Assembly: GCF_016616235.1 (NCBI RefSeq)
Contig: NZ_CP067100.1
Coordinates: forward strand, 7,003,001 to 7,067,000
Origin: Bradyrhizobium diazoefficiens
GTDB taxonomy: Bacteria > Pseudomonadota > Alphaproteobacteria > Rhizobiales > Xanthobacteraceae
DNA: 64,000 nt
Direction of reading: 5' to 3'
Both the position numbers and the translations under genes were made by a program. The notes under the pieces are model-generated. The model searched no databases, was not told the origin of the DNA, and worked only from the letters and a program-made list of their open reading frames with translations. This document shows, piece after piece, positions 27,015 through 35,644 of this stretch. Positions within the stretch are counted from its first letter, which is position 1, and each line of letters opens with the position of its first letter.

Positions 27015-28703
27015 ATGTCGAAGAAGTCCCTGTTCAAGGCGCTGACCGAGACCGGCCCGTTGATCGCGCTGGGGACGGCGCTTGCGATCCTGGTCTCGAT
27101 TGCGGGACCCGCCTCGGCGCAATTCTTCAACTTCCCCGGTTTCGGCGGACCGCCGCAGCGCCAGGCTCCGCCCCCGCGCCACGGCGGTGGCGGCTGGTTC
27201 GGCGGCGACTTCTTCGCGCCATTCCAGCAGCAACAGCCGCAGGCGCCGCGCCAGGATTTTTCGCGCGCGCCGGCCCCGGCCAAGCGCGACGCCATTCCCG
27301 ACAAGAACGTGCTGGTGATGGGCGACGCCATGGCGGACTGGCTCGCCTATGGTCTCGAGGACGCCTACAACGAGCAGCCCGACATGGGCGTGATCCGTAA
27401 GCACAAGACGACGTCCGGCCTGATCAAGTATCAGCCGAAGGGTGAGCCCTCGGACTGGGCGGCCGCAGCGAAGGGCATCCTCGAGACCGAGAAGCCTGAC
27501 GTGATCGTCGTCATGCTCGGCCTCAACGACCGCATCTCGATCCGCGAGCCGGTCGCCGACAAGTCCGACAAAGACAAAGACAAGAAGAACGACAAGGGCG
27601 CGCGCGCCAAGCAATCGGCCAAGCAGGGTGACGCAAAGCCCGGCGATGCCAAGCCGGACACCGCCGCCAAACCCGACGACAAGCCGGCCGATACCGATCT
27701 GCCGCAGGACGATGCCGACAACGCCGATACGCCTGCGGCCGCGCCGGAAAAGACGGCGCGCAATCCGAGCGGCGTCTATGAGTTCCGCGACGAGCGCTGG
27801 ATCGAGCTCTACGCCAAGAAGATCGAGGAGCTCGCGAACGTCCTCAAGGCCAAGGGCGCGCCGGTGCTCTGGGTCGGCCTGCCTGCGATCCGCGGCCCGA
27901 GGGGCACGGCGGACATGCTGTTCCTGGATTCGCTCTACCGCGAGGGCGCGGCCAAGGCCGGCATCACCTATGTCGACGTTTGGGACGGTTTCGTCGATGA
28001 AGCCGGCCGCTTCCTGCAGAAGGGCCCCGACTTCGAAGGCCAGATCCGCCAGCTGCGCAGCTATGACGGCGTCTATTTCACCAAGGCCGGCGCGCGCAAG
28101 CTCGCGCATTATGTCGAGCGCGAGATCACGCGCCTGCTGGCGGGGCGCTCCGGCCCGATCGCGCTGCCGAGCGAGCCGGCGACGCCCGACACCAGCGCCG
28201 AGCCCGGCAAGCCGGCGCCGCGGCCGCTGGCCGGCCCGATCGTGCCGCTGGTCGCGGCCTCGATCTCGACCGATCAATTGCTGGGCGGACCGGGCTCGCG
28301 TCCCGCCGCCGTCGATGCGCTCGCCGCAAAGACCATGGTGAAGGGCGAGCCGCTGACGGCTCCCGCCGGCCGTGCCGACGATTATGCCTGGCCGCGGCGC
28401 GAAGTCGGCCGCGAGCAGGCCAAGGGCGATACGCCGATGGCGGCAACGACGCCTGATGGCGGTGCTGCGTCGCCTTCGGCAGGCACGGGTGCCGCCGCGG
28501 CGATCGCGCCGCCGAAACCCGCTCCGAAGAAGCCGCCGGTTGTGCAGCAGCCCGCGCAGGCCACGCCGTCAATTCGCGATTTCTTCGGCTTCGGCTCGCC
28601 GCAGCCGCGGCAATTGGCGCCGGCGCCGCGCAATCCGAATCCCAATCCGGCGATCCCACGCCCGCCCGGCAATGTCGGACGCTCGGCGGAGATGTTCCGC
28701 TAG
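27015..28703 (+). CDS. DUF459 SGNH-fold secreted protein, catalytic residues missing
   Basis: 562 residues. Signal peptide about 1-36 (GPASAQ), Pro/Gln/Gly-rich segment to about 95, SGNH-hydrolase-like domain about 97-380 interrupted by a lysine/aspartate-rich insertion (about 180-245), and a long Pro/Ala-rich tail. The block I nucleophile motif GDS is GDAM here (VLVMGDAMADWL), and the block V DGVH histidine is tyrosine (YDGVYFTKAG), while the block III asparagine is kept (GLNDR). So esterase activity is doubtful; a binding role in cell-wall or polysaccharide processing is possible. Follows the lytic transglycosylase by 170 bp. Confidence 0.85.
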   Translation: MSKKSLFKALTETGPLIALGTALAILVSIAGPASAQFFNFPGFGGPPQRQAPPPRHGGGGWFGGDFFAPFQQQQPQAPRQDFSRAPAPAKRDAIPDKNVLVMGDAMADWLAYGLEDAYNEQPDMGVIRKHKTTSGLIKYQPKGEPSDWAAAAKGILETEKPDVIVVMLGLNDRISIREPVADKSDKDKDKKNDKGARAKQSAKQGDAKPGDAKPDTAAKPDDKPADTDLPQDDADNADTPAAAPEKTARNPSGVYEFRDERWIELYAKKIEELANVLKAKGAPVLWVGLPAIRGPRGTADMLFLDSLYREGAAKAGITYVDVWDGFVDEAGRFLQKGPDFEGQIRQLRSYDGVYFTKAGARKLAHYVEREITRLLAGRSGPIALPSEPATPDTSAEPGKPAPRPLAGPIVPLVAASISTDQLLGGPGSRPAAVDALAAKTMVKGEPLTAPAGRADDYAWPRREVGREQAKGDTPMAATTPDGGAASPSAGTGAAAAIAPPKPAPKKPPVVQQPAQATPSIRDFFGFGSPQPRQLAPAPRNPNPNPAIPRPPGNVGRSAEMFR

Positions 28704-28704
28704 T

Positions 28705-28858
28705 CTCGTGTCCCGGACGCGCTGCAGCGTGCAAGGCTGCTGAGCCGGGACTCAGCTCCTCTCACGGCATTCGGAAAAGAATGGGCCCCGGCTCAGCAAT
28801 GCAGCGTTTCCGGACGATGCTGCGCATCGCCTAGGCCGCATTGCGTCCGGGGCACGAG
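28705..28858. repeat. Palindromic repeat, family C copy 2
   Basis: Begins CTCGTGTCCCGGACGCGCTGC and ends GCGTCCGGGGCACGAGAG, inverted ends; inside, GCTGAGCCGGGACTCAG and GGGCCCCGGCTCAGC are inverted as well. Closely related to the copy at 12592. Fills the convergent gap between the DUF459 gene and the CsbD-like gene. Confidence 0.88.
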
Positions 28859-28874
28859 AGACGTGAGCTTTGGC

Positions 28875-29252
28875 TCAGCCGTAATAGCGCCAGCGCGACG
28901 GCGGCGGCCGGCGTGCCGGGCGCGACATCAGCAGCGCAAGTGCGAAGCCGATGCCGCCGGCGACCAGAAGCGAGCCGAGCGGATTGTCCTGCACCTTCTT
29001 CGACAGCGCCTGAGTGCCGTCGCGGAAGGTATCGCCGCTCGCCTCATAGGCATCCTTGGCGTAGCTGGTGGCGGTGTCTGCGGCTTCACGCGCCGCGTCC
29101 TTTGCCTGGCCGTACAGGTTCTGCACCGTACCTGCGGCTTCCCGCGCCTTGCCTGAGGCCTGCGTCTTTGCATCCCCCGCCATCTCGCCCACGGTGCCTT
29201 CCACGCCGCCTGCCATTTCCTTGGCCGACCCAATGATCCGATCCGCGTCCAT
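28875..29252 (-). CDS. CsbD-like stress protein with C-terminal membrane anchor
   Basis: 125 residues. N-terminal CsbD-like segment (IIGSAKEMAGGVEGTVGEMAGDAKTQASGKAREAAG), alanine-rich amphipathic helices to about residue 90, and a C-terminal TM helix (NPLGSLLVAGGIGFALALLMSR) with a basic tail RRPPPSRW, as in DUF883/YqjD proteins that tether ribosomes or envelope to the membrane. Family members are general-stress induced. Function here is inferred only. Confidence 0.82.
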   Translation of the reverse strand: MDADRIIGSAKEMAGGVEGTVGEMAGDAKTQASGKAREAAGTVQNLYGQAKDAAREAADTATSYAKDAYEASGDTFRDGTQALSKKVQDNPLGSLLVAGGIGFALALLMSRPARRPPPSRWRYYG

Positions 29253-29317
29253 GATAATCCTCCTCGGTGATCAGCCGAAGTAACCGATCAGAAGCAGCGC
29301 GGTTCCTTGTAATTCCC

Positions 29318-30055
29318 TCAGAGAATGAGCCCGCCGTCGACGACCAGCGTCTGGCCGATGATATAGGACGACAGCGGCGAGGCCAGGAACAGCGCGGCGC
29401 CCGCCATGTCAGCGGGCGTGCCCAATCGCCGCAGCGGAATGCGCGACAATGCACCTTCGAGCCGCTTGGGATTGTCGGTGGTCACCTTCGTCATCTTGGT
29501 ATCGACGAGCCCGGGCGCGATGCCGTTGACGCGGATGCCGTCCTCGGCCCAAGCCTCGCCGAGCGTCCGCGTCAATCCGACCGCGCCGGTCTTCGAGGCA
29601 TTGTAGGCGGGATTGCCCATGGTGGAATGATAGGCCGCGGTGGAGGACACCATGATCAGCGCGCCCTTGGCATCCCGCAGCATGGAATGGAAACGGGTTG
29701 CGCACGCCATCAGGCTCATCAGATTGACCTCGACGACCTTGCGGAAGCCAGCCATCTCGAATTCGCCGCGGCGATAGATCACCGCGCCCTGCGCGAGCAC
29801 GAGGACGTCGAGCCGCTCGAACGACGGCTTGAATGCTTCGATCGCGCTCGCGTTGCTGACATCGAGCTGCGCGTAAGCAAGGCCGGTGAGATCGGAGCCT
29901 TCGCCGGCTGAATATTCCGTTGCGTGAGCACGCGTGCCGCAAACCGCCACGCTAGCGCCCCTCGCACGAAACGCTTGCGCGATGCCGTTGCCGATGCCGC
30001 TGGAACCGCCGACGACCAGCACCTGCCTGCCTGAAAAATCGAGCTCGTTCGCCAT
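29318..30055 (-). CDS. Short-chain dehydrogenase/reductase
   Basis: 245 residues, classical SDR fold. Cofactor motif VVGGSSGIGNGIAQAF (TGxxxGIG variant with GG), catalytic serine SSTAAY region and YNASK (YxxxK) at about 147-151, then GIRVNGIAPGLVDT and a C-terminal GQTLVVDGG. The CGTR after strand beta-2 suggests NADP use. Substrate unknown. It points away from a second SDR and a TfdA-like dioxygenase gene. Confidence 0.9.
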   Translation of the reverse strand: MANELDFSGRQVLVVGGSSGIGNGIAQAFRARGASVAVCGTRAHATEYSAGEGSDLTGLAYAQLDVSNASAIEAFKPSFERLDVLVLAQGAVIYRRGEFEMAGFRKVVEVNLMSLMACATRFHSMLRDAKGALIMVSSTAAYHSTMGNPAYNASKTGAVGLTRTLGEAWAEDGIRVNGIAPGLVDTKMTKVTTDNPKRLEGALSRIPLRRLGTPADMAGAALFLASPLSSYIIGQTLVVDGGLIL

Positions 30056-30153
30056 CGCAGCCTCCCCTTTGTTGTGCTGGTTTGACCTGTCTGCGGATCG
30101 ATGCCAGCCTCATCGATCTCAGAACAAGAAGCAAGACGCCGCGGGGAAACAGC

Positions 30154-30933
30154 ATGTCCGGGTTCAAACAGCTCAGCCGGTCCGTGAAGGGCCTGACCGT
30201 TCTCGTCACCGGCGCGGCCAGCGGCATGGGGCGCGCGACCGCGCGCGTGTTTGCGGGCGAAGGCGCGAACGTCGCCGTCACCGATTTTGACGAGCAAGGC
30301 GCGCTAGCCGTGGCCAAGGAGATCGCGGCGAGCGGCGGAGCCGCGAAGGCCTGGAAGCTCGACGTCGCCGATGCGAGCGAGATCAAGCGCGTGGTCAATG
30401 ATGTCGCCGCGCATTTCGGCGGGCTCGATGTCGTCGTCAACAATGCCGGCCTCTCCGTGCGCGTCGCGATCGACGACGAGACCTATGAGGACGCCTGGGC
30501 CAGGGGCATCGCGGTGATGCTGACGGCGCATCCGCGCATCATCCGCGCCGCGCTGCCGCATTTGCGCAAGTCGAAGAGCCCGCGCATCGTCAACATCGCC
30601 TCGACCGAGGCGCTCGGCGCCACCGCACTGCACAGCCCCTATTCGGCGGCGAAGGGGGGCGTCGCGAGCCTCACGCGTTCGCTTGCCGTCGAGCTGGGCC
30701 GCGAAGGTATCACCGTCAACTGCATATGCCCGGGGCCGATCCGCACCGCCATAACCGACCGCATCTCCGAGGAGCACAAGACCATCTACGCCAAGCGCCG
30801 CACTGCACTTGGCCGCTACGGCGACCCGGAAGAGGTCGCGCATATGACGCTGAGCCTTTGTTTGCCGGCGGCGTCGTTCCTGACGGGCGCGGTGATCCCC
30901 GTCGACGGCGGGTTGATGGCACGCAACGCGTGA
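30154..30933 (+). CDS. Short-chain dehydrogenase/reductase
   Basis: 259 residues. Cofactor motif VTGAASGMGRATARVF with TDFDEQ after beta-2 (NAD-type acidic residue), NNAGLSV, catalytic serine in NIASTEA, YSAAK (YxxxK) and NCICPGPIRTAIT; ends VIPVDGG. Start at 30154 follows GGGGAAAC. The dioxygenase gene begins 98 bp downstream on the same strand, so the pair may act on one aromatic or alkyl substrate; this is inferred from position only. Confidence 0.9.
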   Translation: MSGFKQLSRSVKGLTVLVTGAASGMGRATARVFAGEGANVAVTDFDEQGALAVAKEIAASGGAAKAWKLDVADASEIKRVVNDVAAHFGGLDVVVNNAGLSVRVAIDDETYEDAWARGIAVMLTAHPRIIRAALPHLRKSKSPRIVNIASTEALGATALHSPYSAAKGGVASLTRSLAVELGREGITVNCICPGPIRTAITDRISEEHKTIYAKRRTALGRYGDPEEVAHMTLSLCLPAASFLTGAVIPVDGGLMARNA

Positions 30934-31031
30934 GAGCTATGCACGCCGAGCGTTGACATCCGCTAGTGCCGGAGTAGCTTTTTCACCGACAGAGCGGGAC
31001 CAACCGCTCGCACCCTGCGGGAGAAAACACC

Positions 31032-31919
31032 ATGACGATCGCCATCCGGCAGCTTCAAAAGCATTTTGTCGGCGAGGTTTCGGGCCTCGACCTGCGAAAG
31101 CCGCTTACGCCGGATGAGGCGCGAGACGTCGAGGCCGCCATGGACAAATATGCCGTGCTCGTCTTCCACGACCAGGACATCACCGACGAGCAGCAGATGG
31201 CCTTTGCGCTGAATTTCGGCCCGCGCGAGGACGCGCGCGGCGGAAACATCACCAAGGAAAAGGATTACCGGCTCCAGTCCGGCCTCAACGACGTCTCCAA
31301 TCTCGGCAAGGACGGCAAGCCGCTTGCGAAAGACAGCCGCACGCATCTGTTCAATCTCGGCAACTGCCTGTGGCATTCCGACAGCTCGTTCCGCCCGATC
31401 CCGGCAAAATTCTCGCTGCTGTCGGCGCGCGTGGTGAACCCGAAGGGCGGCAACACCGAATTCGCCGACATGCGCGCCGCCTATGACGCGCTTGACGATG
31501 AAACCAAGGCGGAGATCGAGGATCTCGTCTGCGAGCACTCGCTGATGTATTCGCGGGGATCGCTCGGCTTCACCGAGTACACGGACGAAGAGAAGGAGAT
31601 GTTCAAGCCGGTGCTGCAGCGGCTGGTGCGGACGCATCCGGTGCATCGCCGCAAGTCGCTGTATCTGTCCTCACATGCCGGCAAGGTCGTCGGCATGAGC
31701 GTGCCCGAAGGACGGCTGTTGCTGCGCGATCTCAACGAGCACGCGACGCAAGCAGAGTTCGTCTACGTCCACCAATGGAAGCTGCATGACCTCGTGATGT
31801 GGGACAACCGCCAGACCATGCACCGCGTCCGCCGCTACGACCAGTCCCAGCCGCGCGACATGCGCCGGGCGACGGTGGCGGGAACCGAGCCGACGGTGCA
31901 GCAGCAGGCGGCGGAGTAG
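31032..31919 (+). CDS. TauD/TfdA-family Fe(II)/2-oxoglutarate dioxygenase
   Basis: 295 residues. Iron ligands: LWHSDSSF (HxD, about 114-121) and the distal histidine in TMHRVRRYD; 2-oxoglutarate-binding arginine in RRATVAG. Segments FADMRAAYDAL and LVMWDNRQTMHR are strongly like 2,4-D dioxygenase TfdA, closer than to E. coli TauD. Oxidative cleavage of an aryloxyacetate, sulfonate or similar ether/ester is expected. GGGAGAAAACACC precedes the ATG. Next to an SDR, with no tfd or tau genes nearby, so the substrate stays open. Confidence 0.9.
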   Translation: MTIAIRQLQKHFVGEVSGLDLRKPLTPDEARDVEAAMDKYAVLVFHDQDITDEQQMAFALNFGPREDARGGNITKEKDYRLQSGLNDVSNLGKDGKPLAKDSRTHLFNLGNCLWHSDSSFRPIPAKFSLLSARVVNPKGGNTEFADMRAAYDALDDETKAEIEDLVCEHSLMYSRGSLGFTEYTDEEKEMFKPVLQRLVRTHPVHRRKSLYLSSHAGKVVGMSVPEGRLLLRDLNEHATQAEFVYVHQWKLHDLVMWDNRQTMHRVRRYDQSQPRDMRRATVAGTEPTVQQQAAE

Positions 31920-31939
31920 GCTCCCCCCTTAGCAACCGG

Positions 31940-32045
31940 CGTCATCGCCCGGCTTGACCGGGCGATCCAGTACTCCGAGACAATTGTGATGGAATCGATG
32001 GGCCGCGGCGTACTGGATGCCCCGGACAAGCCGGGCATGACAGTG
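31940..32045. repeat. Palindromic repeat, family A copy 3
   Basis: GTCATCGCCCGGCTTGACC, GATCCAGTACTCC, spacer, CCGCGGCGTACTGGATGCC, then CCGGACAAGCCGGGCATGACAG. Nearly identical to copy 1 at 5674. Lies at the convergent junction of the dioxygenase and yqgE genes. Confidence 0.92.
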
Positions 32046-32086
32046 GAGGGTGGCGCAGGACACGCGATACGTCGGGACAGCGCCAG

Positions 32087-32731
32087 CTACGCGTGCCCCG
32101 CCTCGTTCGAGAGCATGCCGGGGTCGATGCCGATCTTGCGCAGGGCGCGGCCGTACTTCTCCTCGACGTCGTCGCCGAAGATCAGGTCGGCATCGGCGTC
32201 GCAATGCAGCCAGCCGTTGCTCTGGATCTCGGTCTCGAGCTGGCCCGGCGCCCAGCCGGCATAGCCGAGCGCGAGGATGGCGTGCTTGGGGCCGGAGCCG
32301 TTGGCGATCGCGCGCAGGATGTCGACGGTCGCGGTGAGGCAGACCCCGTCATCGATGCGCAGCGTTGCCTTCTCGATGTAGAAATCGCTCGAATGCAGCA
32401 CGAAGCCGCGGCCGGTGTCGACGGGGCCACCCTGCAGGACCTTCATGGTCTCGGCGTTGCCGGGCAGCTTGATGTGCTCGCCCTTCTTGATGATGCCGAG
32501 CTGCTGCAAGAGCTCGGGGAAGTCGATGCTGCCGGCCGGCTGGTTGACGATGATGCCCATCGCGCCTTCGGCCGAATGCGCGCAGAGATAGATCACCGAG
32601 CGCTCAAAGCGGGAATCGCCCATCACGGGCATGGCGATCAGAAGCCGGCCGTCAAGATAACCGGCCGAACTGGGGAGCCCGGGGCTCGCGCTGCGGGTGC
32701 TTTCGCCCGTCCTTTTGCCTGTAGGAGCCAT
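32087..32731 (-). CDS. YqgE/AlgH family protein (DUF179)
   Basis: 214 residues, cytosolic. Diagnostic blocks: [39 protein letters not shown] and [31 protein letters not shown]. The first ~20 residues are a low-complexity extension. The family is widespread and uncharacterised (AlgH was linked to alginate regulation in Pseudomonas). Divergent from the DsbD-N-like gene. Confidence 0.94.
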   Translation of the reverse strand: MAPTGKRTGESTRSASPGLPSSAGYLDGRLLIAMPVMGDSRFERSVIYLCAHSAEGAMGIIVNQPAGSIDFPELLQQLGIIKKGEHIKLPGNAETMKVLQGGPVDTGRGFVLHSSDFYIEKATLRIDDGVCLTATVDILRAIANGSGPKHAILALGYAGWAPGQLETEIQSNGWLHCDADADLIFGDDVEEKYGRALRKIGIDPGMLSNEAGHA

Positions 32732-32887
32732 CGGTGAAGCACTCCGGTTTCAATTCCTATCCTGATGTCGGGCCGGGCCGCTGTCAAATCAAGGCTTGTA
32801 GGCCAAGACTTGCAGAGGCCTGATTGAAGTGCATCCATCACAAGCAATTCAATGGTTTGCCCTGGGGTGACCCTGTAAAGACGTGCC

Positions 32888-33727
32888 ATGCTGACAAGAG
32901 TTCCCCTGCGTGCGGCGATTGGTGTCGCGACAACCCTGCTTGCGTCGACGCTGGCGTTGGCAGCCCAAGCCGATGACGCTTCGCCCTGGCAGCGCGACGG
33001 ACATTCCGCGGTGCGGCTGCTCGCGGGATCGCGCAGCGGCACGGTCCTGCTCGGCGGTATCGCCTTCCAGATCCAGCCGGGATGGAAGACCTATTGGCGC
33101 ATGCCGGGCGATTCCGGCGTTCCGCCGCGGTTCGACTTCTCGAAATCGGATAATGTCGATGCGGTGACAGTGATGTGGCCGGCGCCGGAAAAATTCGATG
33201 ACGGCGCGGGCGGCCACTCGATCGGCTATCACGGCCAGGTCGTGCTGCCGTTGCGCATCGTGCCCAAGGCGGCCGACAAGCCGGTGACGCTGCGCGCCGA
33301 GATCAACTACGCGGTGTGCGAAAAGCTCTGCATTCCCGTCGAGGCCCATGCCGAGCTCGGCTTCAACAACGTCGCCTCGACCGAGGACGCGAACCTGCGT
33401 GCTGCGCTGGACACGGTGCCGAAGCCGGCCAATGTCGGCGATCCCAATCCGCTGACCATTCGCGACGTCAAGCGCGACGGGCCCAAGAACGTGGTGGTCG
33501 ACGTGGCCGTGCCCGATACGCGCAAGGTCAATCTGTTCGTGGAAGGGCCAACGCCGGATTGGGCACTACCGATTCCGGTCCCGGTCGACCAGAGCCCGCC
33601 GGGCGTGAAGCGATTTACGTTCGAGCTCGACGGATTGCCGCCCGGCGCCAAGGCCGACGGTGCGGCGCTGAAATTCACGCTGGTCGGGCCGGAGAAATCG
33701 TACGAGTTCAACACGAATTTGGAGTGA
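32888..33727 (+). CDS. Secreted DsbD N-terminal-domain-like protein
   Basis: 279 residues. Signal peptide about 1-28 (LALAAQADD). The rest resembles the immunoglobulin-like N-terminal domain of thiol:disulfide reductase DsbD: GWKTYWRMPGDSGVPPRFD and the redox motif NYAVCEKLCIP (CxxxC, about 143-150). The membrane and thioredoxin domains of DsbD are absent, so this is a stand-alone periplasmic domain that may shuttle electrons or deliver copper. No dsb or ccm genes are nearby. Confidence 0.85.
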   Translation: MLTRVPLRAAIGVATTLLASTLALAAQADDASPWQRDGHSAVRLLAGSRSGTVLLGGIAFQIQPGWKTYWRMPGDSGVPPRFDFSKSDNVDAVTVMWPAPEKFDDGAGGHSIGYHGQVVLPLRIVPKAADKPVTLRAEINYAVCEKLCIPVEAHAELGFNNVASTEDANLRAALDTVPKPANVGDPNPLTIRDVKRDGPKNVVVDVAVPDTRKVNLFVEGPTPDWALPIPVPVDQSPPGVKRFTFELDGLPPGAKADGAALKFTLVGPEKSYEFNTNLE

Positions 33728-34089
33728 GGCCGAGCTGTCGTGCCGACCGAGTCAGGACGCCAGGGAGACGAGTCGCTCTCCGGCTCCCCACATTCCGCTG
33801 TCGTCCCCGACAAGCGTAGCGAAGCGGAGCGCCGATCCGGGATCCATAGCCACAGGATTGGGTTTGGCGAAGACCCGGGGTTACCAGCTCGCGCCGCGAC
33901 TTCTCCCTGGGATTATGGCTCCCGGATCGGCGCGCGCTTGAGGCGCGCTTGTCCGGGACGACAGCGGGGGATGGCCGATAGCGTTCCCTCACCCAACCGA
34001 ATCTTAACGAATGGTTGCTATTCCCCAAGGCGACCGCATCAAGCCTGCCGCAGCATGCGCGACGCCGTGGGGATCCCGACTTGGCCGTG
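33728..34089. repeat. Palindromic repeat, family B copy 2, and flippase upstream region
   Basis: The core at 33793-33966 has CTGTCGTCCCCGACAAGCG at the left and CGCTTGTCCGGGACGACAG at the right, inverted, with CGCCGATCCGGGATCCATA and TATGGCTCCCGGATCGGCG inside, also inverted, plus the GGTTTGGCGAAGAC shared with the copy at 24173. From 33967 to 34089 nothing is coding with confidence; it would hold the flippase promoter. Confidence 0.85.
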
Positions 34090-35448
34090 ATGGATGCAGA
34101 ACCCGCAACGACCGGACCGGCCGGGCTTATCGCGCGGCTGCGGGCCAGGCTTTCGGGCGGATCGAGCGAGGCATCGCTGACGCGGCGGCTGGCCGGCACC
34201 ATCTTCATCATCCGCGTGATCAGCGCAGGGCTCGCCTATTTGTCGCAGGTCTTGCTCGCGCGCTGGATGGGCACCTCCGACTATGGCATCTATGTCTATG
34301 TCTGGACCTGGGTGCTGCTGCTCGGCAGCATGATGGATTTCGGCATCTCCGCCTCCGCGCAAAAGATCATCCCGGAGTACCGCACCAGCGGCGAGCACGC
34401 GCTGCTGCGGGGTTTTCTCTCCGGCAGCCGCTGGCTGACCTTTGCTGTCTCCGCACTGGTGTCGCTCGCCCTTGCCGGCGTCGTGAAATTGCTGTCGCCC
34501 TGGATCAACCCCGCCGAGGAACTGCCGCTCTATATCGGCTGCATGACGCTGCCCGCCTTCGTGGTCGCCAACACCCAGGACGGCATCGCGCGCTCGCATG
34601 ACTGGATGCAACTCGGCCTGATGCCGCAATTCATCATCCGCCAGGCGCTGATCATCGGCATCACGGCCAGCGCCTTCCTGCTCGGCTATCATCTCGGCGC
34701 GGTCGCCGCGATGGTCGCGAGCGCCGGCGCCGTGTGGATCGCGATGGCCGGGCAGATGGTGGTGCTGAACCGCAAGCTCGCCGATCACATCGAGCCGGGC
34801 CCCAAGGCCTACGACGTCGGCGGCTGGCTCGCGGTGTCGCTGCCGATCCTGCTGGTTGAGAGTTTCTACCTGCTACTGTCCTACACCGACGTGCTGGTGC
34901 TGCAGCAATTCCGCCCGTCCGACGAGGTTGGTGTCTACTTCGCGGTGGTGAAGACGCTGGCGCTGGTGTCCTTCATCCACTACGCGATGTCGGCGACGAC
35001 GGCGCATCGCTTCGCCGAGTACAATGCAAGCGGCGACAAGGCGCGCCTGTCGGCTTACGTGGCGCACGCCATCAACTGGACGTTCTGGCCGTCGCTGGCC
35101 GCGACCGCCGTGCTGCTCGGGCTCGGCAAGCCACTGCTCTGGCTGTTCGGGCCGCAATTTGTGGTCGGCTACGACATCATGTTCGTCGCCGCGATCGGCC
35201 TCGTCGTGCGCGCCGCGATCGGCCCGGTCGAACGCCTGCTCAACATGCTCGGCCAGCAGAAGATCTGCGCGCTCGCCTACGCGTTCGCCTTCGCGATGAA
35301 TGTCGTGCTCTGCGTCGCGCTGGTGCCGCGCTACGGCGGCCATGGCGCCGCGGCTGCGACCTCGATCTCGCTCACCTTCGAGACGGTGCTGCTGTTCTGG
35401 ATCGTGCGGCAACGGCTGGGCCTGCACGTGCTGGCGTTTGGGAACTAG
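34090..35448 (+). CDS. Polysaccharide flippase (Wzx/MVF superfamily)
   Basis: 452 residues, about 12-14 TM helices spread through the whole length, starting LAGTIFIIRVISAGLAYLSQVLLARWMG, the typical polysaccharide-biosynthesis (oligosaccharide flippase) N terminus. Moves lipid-linked glycan units across the inner membrane. The start is uncertain: ATG 34090 is used, GTG 34087 or TTG 34015 are possible, none with a strong Shine-Dalgarno. No glycosyltransferases are adjacent, which is unusual for wzx-like genes. Confidence 0.9.
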   Translation: MDAEPATTGPAGLIARLRARLSGGSSEASLTRRLAGTIFIIRVISAGLAYLSQVLLARWMGTSDYGIYVYVWTWVLLLGSMMDFGISASAQKIIPEYRTSGEHALLRGFLSGSRWLTFAVSALVSLALAGVVKLLSPWINPAEELPLYIGCMTLPAFVVANTQDGIARSHDWMQLGLMPQFIIRQALIIGITASAFLLGYHLGAVAAMVASAGAVWIAMAGQMVVLNRKLADHIEPGPKAYDVGGWLAVSLPILLVESFYLLLSYTDVLVLQQFRPSDEVGVYFAVVKTLALVSFIHYAMSATTAHRFAEYNASGDKARLSAYVAHAINWTFWPSLAATAVLLGLGKPLLWLFGPQFVVGYDIMFVAAIGLVVRAAIGPVERLLNMLGQQKICALAYAFAFAMNVVLCVALVPRYGGHGAAAATSISLTFETVLLFWIVRQRLGLHVLAFGN

Positions 35449-35644
35449 CCGCCACGCGCCTGCGCTCGCCTGCTGGCTGGGGAACGGTTCCTTTGCGGCA
35501 TGCTGGAGAAGGAGACGAAACTCCCACCCGTTCATAGCCGACAGCACGATTTTTCTTATTCCGTCCCAACCAGTTGCGCCCCAGGGAAAGTTTATTCTAC
35601 GTCGTATTGCCCAACCGACGAGATGAACCTAAGATTCCCCGGAC

